A stretch of DNA of 9,020 nucleotides from Abditibacteriales bacterium (lineage in GTDB: Bacteria > Armatimonadota > Abditibacteriia > Abditibacteriales > JANWYM01): contig JANWYM010000139.1 of assembly GCA_025055355.1 (NCBI GenBank), positions 1-9,020 on the forward strand, written 5' to 3'. This document shows, in pieces, positions 5,308 through 9,020 of this stretch (the first letter of the stretch is position 1; each line of letters opens with the position of its first letter). The translations under genes and the position numbers were made by a program. The notes below the pieces were generated by a model that saw only the letters and a program-made list of their open reading frames with translations, made no database searches and was not told the DNA's origin.

Positions 5308-6678
5308 GTGCATGAACCCATGAACCCGTTCATACCTTGTGACCTGAGCCATTACAGTCGGCGACTTCAGCGCCTGAATCCGATTCGCATTGAGGGGCGG
5401 GTGAAGCAGGTCATTGGTCTGGTTATGGAGTCGAACGGTCCCGCCGCCCTGTTAGGGGAAGTGTGCCACGTCCACGTGCGCGGCAGCCGTAAACGCGTCC
5501 CCGCTGAGGTCGTCGGTTTCCGCGAGGGGCGCACGCTGTTGATGCCGTTGACCGACATGGCGGACGTCGGCCCGGGATGTCCCGTGGTCAGCACTGGCAA
5601 GCCGCTCATGGTTGGCGTGGGCGATGCGTTGTCGGGGCGCGTGCTGGACGGGTTCGGCAACCCCATAGACGGCAAGGGGTTGCTGTTTGCCCGCGAGGAG
5701 CGCCCTGTGTATGCGGACCCGCCCAGCCCATTGATGCGGATGCGCATCCATGAACCTCTCTCGTTGGGCGTGCGGGCAATTGACGGACTGCTGACCTGCG
5801 GCAAGGGGCAGCGCCTCGGTATTTTTGCGGGCAGCGGCGTGGGCAAGAGCACCCTGTTAGGCATGATTGCCCGCCACTCCTCGGCGGACATCAACGTCAT
5901 CGCGCTCATCGGCGAACGCGGGCGGGAGGTGCGCGAGTTCATCGAGCGCGATTTGGGGGAAGAGGGGTTGAAGCGCTCTGTCGTCGTGGTGGCGACGTCC
6001 GACCAGTCCGCGCTGATGCGCCTCAAGGGGGCGTTAGCGGCAACGACCATTGCCGAATACTTCCGCGACCAGGGGCTCAACGTGATGCTCATGATGGACT
6101 CCGTCACCCGTCTGGCGTGGGCGCAGCGGGAAATCGGTTTAGCCATCGGCGAGCCACCCGCCACGCGCGGCTACACTCCGTCCGTGTTTGCCCTGCTGCC
6201 CAAACTCCTCGAACGCTCCGGCACGTCCGAGCGCGGCACCATCACTGGCGTTTACACGATTCTGGTCGAGGGCGACGACATGAACGAACCCGTCGCCGAC
6301 ACCGTGCGTAGCATTCTGGACGGGCACGTGGTGCTTTCGCGGAAATTGGCGGCTGCCAATCACTATCCGGCGATTGATGTGCTGTCCAGCGTCAGCCGGC
6401 TGATGGCGGAGGTCACGTCGCCCGAACACCGCCAAGCCGCCAGCGCACTGCGCGAAGCGCTGTCCGTCTATCAGGAAGCCGAAGACCTCATCAACATCGG
6501 CGCGTATGTGCCCGGCAGCAACAGAATGATTGACCGCGCTTGCGCTCTCATCCGACCGATTCGCGACTTCCTACGGCAGGACGCGCACGAGAAAGCCGAT
6601 TACCAAGAGACGTTGCAGCGGCTGCAAGGGTTGATGACCGATGCGCTGTCATCCCACTTGCCCCAATCCCAAACATGA
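5308..6678 (+). CDS. fliI: Flagellum-specific export ATPase FliI
   Basis: The product is 456 residues from GTG 5308 or 452 from ATG 5320; both fit the family. FliI is a hexameric ATPase related to F1-beta that unloads export substrates at the flagellar type III gate. The beta-barrel N-terminal domain ends near residue 100. The Walker A is AGSGVGKST at 174-182 (Lys180), the catalytic Glu motif GERGREV is at 202-208 (Glu203), and the Walker B is LNVMLMMDSVTRLAWA with Asp264. PAIDVLSSVSR is the ATP synthase alpha/beta-type signature. The N-terminal DLSHYSRRLQRLNPIRIEGRV is typical. The start is uncertain: GGAGGGGGGG at 5281-5290 is 17 bases before the GTG, and CATGAACC occurs twice in tandem at 5311-5326. 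FliJ follows after 56 bases in which I see no feature. Confidence 0.98.
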   Translation: MHEPMNPFIPCDLSHYSRRLQRLNPIRIEGRVKQVIGLVMESNGPAALLGEVCHVHVRGSRKRVPAEVVGFREGRTLLMPLTDMADVGPGCPVVSTGKPLMVGVGDALSGRVLDGFGNPIDGKGLLFAREERPVYADPPSPLMRMRIHEPLSLGVRAIDGLLTCGKGQRLGIFAGSGVGKSTLLGMIARHSSADINVIALIGERGREVREFIERDLGEEGLKRSVVVVATSDQSALMRLKGALAATTIAEYFRDQGLNVMLMMDSVTRLAWAQREIGLAIGEPPATRGYTPSVFALLPKLLERSGTSERGTITGVYTILVEGDDMNEPVADTVRSILDGHVVLSRKLAAANHYPAIDVLSSVSRLMAEVTSPEHRQAASALREALSVYQEAEDLINIGAYVPGSNRMIDRACALIRPIRDFLRQDAHEKADYQETLQRLQGLMTDALSSHLPQSQT

Positions 6679-6734
6679 GCCTCCGGCAGCGCCCTTGAGC
6701 GCCGCTTGGACGTTGGTCACCACTGAACTCAGCC

Positions 6735-7181
6735 ATGAAGTTTCATTTCAGATTAGAACCTGTTCTGCGTTACCGTCAGGCGCGGGAGGAGGCGCTGAAA
6801 AAGGAGTTGAGTCAATTGATAGAACGGGCAGCAAAGGAACAAGCGCGTTTGGCGCAACTGGAGGTCTCCCTGCAAAACCAGTTTGCCGAGTGGCGCGCGG
6901 CGCAGCGAGAGCAGTTGAACATGGAGTTGCTGGGTTTTCTGGAGAGGCATTGCGAACGGTTGCGGCGCGAGCGGACAGCGCAGGGCGAGCGCGTCCATCG
7001 AACGCAGCAAGCGGTGGAGCGGAAGCGGCAGGAAGTCGTGAAGGCGTCACAGGAGCGCGAGGTGTTGGAACGTTTGCGTGAGAAGCGACGTATGGAGTTC
7101 TTAACCGAGTTCTTGCGGCGCGAGCAAAACGTTATAGATGAGTCCGCCATGCAGCGTTATGCTCGCAGCAAAGAGATGTAG
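6735..7181 (+). CDS. fliJ: Flagellar export protein FliJ
   Basis: The 148-residue product is of normal FliJ size. It begins with MKFHFRLEPVLRYRQAREEA, the characteristic FliJ opening (F-x-F-R-L-x-x-V-L). The rest is a nearly continuous, strongly charged two-helix coiled coil rich in Arg, Glu and Gln, ending in REQNVIDESAMQRYARS. FliJ acts as the central stalk in the FliI hexamer, like the gamma subunit of F1, and couples ATP hydrolysis to proton-driven export at FlhA. It lies directly after fliI as in most flagellar operons. ATG 6735 is the only start giving the conserved N-terminus; no clear Shine-Dalgarno precedes it. The next gene begins 11 bases after its stop. Confidence 0.95.
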   Translation: MKFHFRLEPVLRYRQAREEALKKELSQLIERAAKEQARLAQLEVSLQNQFAEWRAAQREQLNMELLGFLERHCERLRRERTAQGERVHRTQQAVERKRQEVVKASQEREVLERLREKRRMEFLTEFLRREQNVIDESAMQRYARSKEM

Positions 7182-7185
7182 GGGG
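7181..7185 (+). promoter_or_regulatory. Ribosome-binding site deciding the transglycosylase start
   Basis: GGGGG at 7181-7185 overlaps the last base of the fliJ stop and sits 7 bases before ATG 7193. It favours that start over the later in-frame ATG at 7322, which would place the palindromic element outside the coding region. Confidence 0.55.
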
Positions 7186-7192
7186 AAATCGC

Positions 7193-7876
7193 ATGGGAGA
7201 GGCGTGGACGAGAGTGCAACAGCGGCTGCAAGCCATCCGCGCGCGCATCGCCACGATTGAGGCGCGGTTCACTTCTTCCATCCTCCCCTTTGCAAGGGGC
7301 GGCGCAGGGGAGGTCAGCACGATGCACCCCGTCGCGCCATCCGCGTTTCATCGCGCCTTGCAGAGGGCTTACCACGTCGCGCCACCTGCGACGCAGCGGG
7401 CTCCATCACCTCGTCCTGTGCTGCCTCCCCCCGCGCTACCGCCGATGTCGCCGATGGTGTTCCAGCCGGTGTCGGATGATGTAGATGCGCTCATCGAGTT
7501 TTATGCGAAGCGGCATCAGGTGGACGCCGCGCTGGTGCGCGCCGTTGTGCGGGCGGAGTCCGGCTTCAACCCGCAGTTGGTCTCTTCAGCAGGAGCGATG
7601 GGGTTGATGCAACTGATGCCGGATACCGCCAAGTCGTTAGGCGTCCGCGACCCGTTTGACCCGGCTCAAAATCTGGACGGCGGTATCCGATATTTGAAAC
7701 AGATGATAGCGCGGTTCGGCGATGTGTCCTTAGCCTTGGCAGCATATAACGCCGGCCCGGGCAACGTCGTTCGCTATCATGGCATCCCGCCGTTTGCGGA
7801 GACGCAGCGTTACGTCGAGCGCGTCATGCAGTATTGGCAAGAGGAAAAGCAGAGGGCAGTGAACCGAGGGCAATAA
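7193..7876 (+). CDS. Lytic transglycosylase (SLT domain), flagellar-operon type
   Basis: The 227-residue product has three parts. Residues 1-26 are a basic amphipathic helix (WTRVQQRLQAIRARIATIEARF). Residues 27-95 are a Pro/Ala-rich linker that contains residues encoded by a palindromic element. Residues about 96-227 are a Slt/GEWL-fold domain. The catalytic Glu is E122 in AESGF, followed by GAMGLMQLMP (134-143), AAYNAGPGNV (183-192) and ETQRYVERV, the standard family motifs. Such enzymes cleave the glycan strand of peptidoglycan, forming 1,6-anhydromuramic ends. Its position between fliJ and fliK suggests it opens the wall for the rod, a job done by the FlgJ C-terminal domain or SltF elsewhere. 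No Sec signal peptide is visible, so export through the flagellar system is possible but unproven. A short repeat spacer separates it from the next gene. Confidence 0.93.
   Translation: MGEAWTRVQQRLQAIRARIATIEARFTSSILPFARGGAGEVSTMHPVAPSAFHRALQRAYHVAPPATQRAPSPRPVLPPPALPPMSPMVFQPVSDDVDALIEFYAKRHQVDAALVRAVVRAESGFNPQLVSSAGAMGLMQLMPDTAKSLGVRDPFDPAQNLDGGIRYLKQMIARFGDVSLALAAYNAGPGNVVRYHGIPPFAETQRYVERVMQYWQEEKQRAVNRGQ
7282..7313. repeat. Palindromic element inserted in frame within the transglycosylase gene
   Basis: CCTCCCCT (7282-7289) is the perfect reverse complement of AGGGGAGG (7306-7313). A second, competing stem is CCCCTT (7285-7290) with AAGGGG (7294-7299) across a TGC loop. The element adds residues around S29-V41 (SILPFARGGAGEV) without breaking the frame, and lies just after the N-terminal helix where the linker begins. 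From memory, CTCCCCTTTGCAAGGGG-type palindromes occur dispersed in many bacterial genomes. Rickettsia palindromic elements are a known precedent for in-frame insertion into proteins. That it is a dispersed repeat in this genome is inference from one copy. Confidence 0.6.
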
Positions 7877-7918
7877 ATGCGTAATACGTAATGCGTGATG
7901 CGTGTTGCGTATTGCGCG
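7876..7918. repeat. slt-motE spacer: six 7-nt tandem units, self-complementary
   Basis: Six consecutive 7-nt units start on the last base of the slt stop codon: AATGCGT, AATACGT, AATGCGT, GATGCGT, GTTGCGT, ATTGCGC (7876-7917). As RNA, GCGUAAUACG (7879-7888) pairs with CGUAUUGCGC (7908-7917) with one G-U pair, and wobble pairing can continue inward to a three-base loop at 7897-7899. The spacer contains ATG at 7891 in frame with the next gene, but that start would translate the repeat. Confidence 0.82.
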
Positions 7919-7926
7919 TGAAGTTT

Positions 7927-8466
7927 ATGAGAACGAATCGTGTTGGGCGGATCTATATCTGGCTGCCGGTCCTTGTCATCATTTTGAGTGGCGTAGGAGT
8001 GGGACTGCACGTCACGGGTGTGGCGCGGCAGATCCCGTGGGTCAAGCAGTTTTATGCAAAGAGAAGCGAGGGAAAAAAGGCGGCAGGTCGGTCCACCGCG
8101 AGTACGCCGACTCGCCCTGTCACCACTCCCCCCAAGAGGGACACGACCGCCGCGCCCATCCGCGATGCGGCGCTGCGCACGCCCGCTACCTCCGTGCCGA
8201 TGGGACTGACCTCTGCGCCCTCTGCCGCACCGCCGACGCCCAAGCCGTCGCCTCAAGACCAACGGCTTCTGCGTGTGGCGCGGCTCTTTGAGGCGATGCA
8301 GCCAGAAGAAGCCGCCGCCATCATGGAGAAAATGCGAGACCCCGACGTCGAGCGCGTGCTGTCGAAAATGCGCGATCGGCACGCCGCCCGCCTGCTGGCA
8401 GCGTTGAAGCCGGAGCGCGCTGCCGTCATCGCTAAGGCAATGGCAAGCGAGGTTAAGAGCGAATGA
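7927..8466 (+). CDS. MotE/YlxF-like membrane protein with MgtE-N-type domain
   Basis: From ATG 7927 the product has 179 residues. An N-terminal membrane helix (about 9-30, IYIWLPVLVIILSGVGVGLH) follows three basic residues, suggesting inner-membrane anchoring with the rest in the periplasm. Residues 45-110 are a Thr/Pro/Ala-rich linker. The C-terminal domain (about 114-175) reads LFEAMQPEEAAAIMEKMRDP and VLSKMRDRHAARLLAALKPERAA, the repeating helical pattern of the MgtE N-terminal/MotE family. In Bacillus the gene between fliJ and fliK is ylxF, of this type. MotE in epsilonproteobacteria chaperones the stator protein MotC. ATG 7927 is preferred to ATG 7891 because the latter's 12 extra residues come from the spacer repeat and precede the membrane helix; neither has a Shine-Dalgarno. 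Its stop overlaps the fliK start (ATGA). Confidence 0.82.
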   Translation: MRTNRVGRIYIWLPVLVIILSGVGVGLHVTGVARQIPWVKQFYAKRSEGKKAAGRSTASTPTRPVTTPPKRDTTAAPIRDAALRTPATSVPMGLTSAPSAAPPTPKPSPQDQRLLRVARLFEAMQPEEAAAIMEKMRDPDVERVLSKMRDRHAARLLAALKPERAAVIAKAMASEVKSE

Positions 8467-9020
8467 ACCTGTGCCAACAGGTCGGCATCGCGCCGCAGAT
8501 AGACTTGGCGGTGAGTTCCATGGAGGGGCATGAGGACCTCGCGCAGGTCGCAGCAGACGGACAGCCTCCCGTCCCCAAAGATGTGCCTGTCTTTCAGCAC
8601 GTCTTAGCGCATCTTCTCAAACCGTCTTCGACCAATCCGCCCGACGACAAGGCGTCTGCCGATGATGTCCCCCAAAGCGGTGCCAATGCGCCAGGAGATG
8701 CCCCGACGGAAGAGAGTTCCCAGACAGTGCCATCCGCCCCTGAAGCAACGCAGGCTGTCTTGGCACAGTTCGCATCACTGATTGTGCCAGTGCAGACGCC
8801 ATTGCCGCTGCCGTCCGTCGTCAACGCAGCCCACAACACCGTCGCGGAGTCGCCCGTCGCCGACGCAGCCCGCAACGCCGTCGCGGAACCATCTGTCGCG
8901 GCGCGACGGGCTACGATCGCCCGCAACGCCGTCGCGGAGTCGCCCGTCGCCGACGCAGCCCACAACGCCGTCGCGGAACCATCTGTCGCGGCGCGACGGG
9001 CTACGATCGCCCGCGACGCT
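8463..9020 (+). CDS. fliK: Flagellar hook-length control protein FliK, N-terminal part
   Basis: An open frame of 186 codons begins at ATG 8463, overlapping the previous stop by four bases (ATGA), and leaves the window without a stop. FliK is an exported molecular ruler that sets hook length and switches the export gate from rod/hook to filament substrates. The visible part fits a FliK N-terminus only in style. PVFQHVLAHLL (about 42-52) is a short hydrophobic segment, followed by a low-complexity region rich in Ala, Pro, Val, Ser and acidic residues. From residue 119 it becomes a tandem repeat. The conserved FliK C-terminal domain (Flg_hook) lies beyond the edge. Identity rests mainly on position after the ylxF-like gene and on composition, so a repeat-rich FliK-like protein is the safest wording. 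The repeats are described separately. Confidence 0.75.
   Translation, partial: MNLCQQVGIAPQIDLAVSSMEGHEDLAQVAADGQPPVPKDVPVFQHVLAHLLKPSSTNPPDDKASADDVPQSGANAPGDAPTEESSQTVPSAPEATQAVLAQFASLIVPVQTPLPLPSVVNAAHNTVAESPVADAARNAVAEPSVAARRATIARNAVAESPVADAAHNAVAEPSVAARRATIARDA
8817..9020 (+). repeat. 90-bp in-frame tandem repeat in the FliK ruler region
   Basis: Bases 8841-8930 and 8931-9020 are two copies of a 90-bp unit that differ at three positions (8872/8962, 8925/9015, 8930/9020). A degenerate partial copy precedes them at 8817-8840. Each unit is itself composite, a 39-bp block (VAESPVADAARNA) and a 51-bp block (VAEPSVAARRATIARNA), both starting GTCGCGGA and usually ending CGCAACGCC. The unit is 30 codons, so gain or loss keeps the frame. 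The repeat continues to the window edge and copy number is unknown. Confidence 0.93.

Noticed and set aside
6679..6734. Hairpin or promoter between fliI and fliJ
   Set aside because: Only weak GCGC self-complementarity is visible and there is no tandem-unit pattern or promoter-like element.
7891..7926. Extended start of the MotE-like protein
   Set aside because: The added residues come from the 7-nt array and lie before the basic residues and membrane helix that normally open such proteins.
365..8965. Numerous long reverse-strand open frames (for example 2444-3115, 3881-4501, 5367-6164, 8594-8965)
   Set aside because: All lie opposite clear flagellar genes, have low-complexity Arg/Ser/Ala-rich translations and no recognisable motif; they reflect GC-rich codon use.
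8817..9020. Mobile element end
   Set aside because: The repeat is in frame, composite and protein-coding, with no terminal inverted repeats or transposase.

Overview
The window is one stretch of a flagellar basal-body and export operon, with every gene on the + strand. The order is: end of a Fis-type regulator, then flgB, flgC, fliE, fliF, fliG, fliH, fliI, fliJ, a lytic transglycosylase (slt), a motE/ylxF-like gene and the start of fliK, which runs off the right edge. The run flgB-flgC-fliE-fliF-fliG-fliH-fliI-fliJ-(ylxF)-fliK is the order of the Bacillus-type fla/che operon, here with a transglycosylase inserted after fliJ. The DNA is GC-rich. The Fis-type regulator and a good sigma-54-like site argue against a plain Bacillus relative. 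My guess is an uncultured or deep-branching non-proteobacterial lineage (for example Armatimonadota-like), with low confidence. No gene that would settle the envelope type (flgH, flgI) is visible.

Layout. Bases 2-133 encode the C-terminal DNA-binding helix-turn-helix of an NtrC/Fis-family protein. Bases 134-395 are a regulatory spacer with a stop-proximal hairpin, a terminator-like hairpin (187-244), a sigma-54-like -24/-12 element (245-260) and a leader of 7-nt repeats. Bases 396-3463 encode the rod and MS-ring parts FlgB, FlgC, FliE and FliF. Bases 3474-7181 encode the rotor protein FliG and the export ATPase group FliH-FliI-FliJ. Bases 7193-8466 encode a peptidoglycan lytic transglycosylase and a membrane-anchored MotE/YlxF-like protein. 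From 8463 onward lies the hook-length ruler FliK, whose coding sequence enters a 90-bp tandem repeat that is still running at the window end.

How the genes work together. FliF forms the MS ring, FliG sits on it as the torque-bearing rotor, FliE joins ring to rod, and FlgB and FlgC build the proximal rod. FliH, FliI and FliJ feed substrates to the export gate. The transglycosylase probably opens peptidoglycan for the rod. The MotE-like protein probably helps stator assembly. FliK measures the hook and switches export specificity.

The most unusual signal is not a gene. The flgB leader and four of the spacers between genes (flgB-flgC, flgC-fliE, fliE-fliF, slt-motE) are filled with degenerate 7- or 8-nt tandem repeats. 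In most of them the repeat runs first in one orientation and then in the other, so each transcript spacer can fold into a hairpin. Each spacer uses a different repeat word but the same architecture. The best case, flgC-fliE, has a perfect 23-bp inverted repeat. The genes behind these spacers lack a visible Shine-Dalgarno sequence. A separate palindromic element sits in frame inside the transglycosylase gene.
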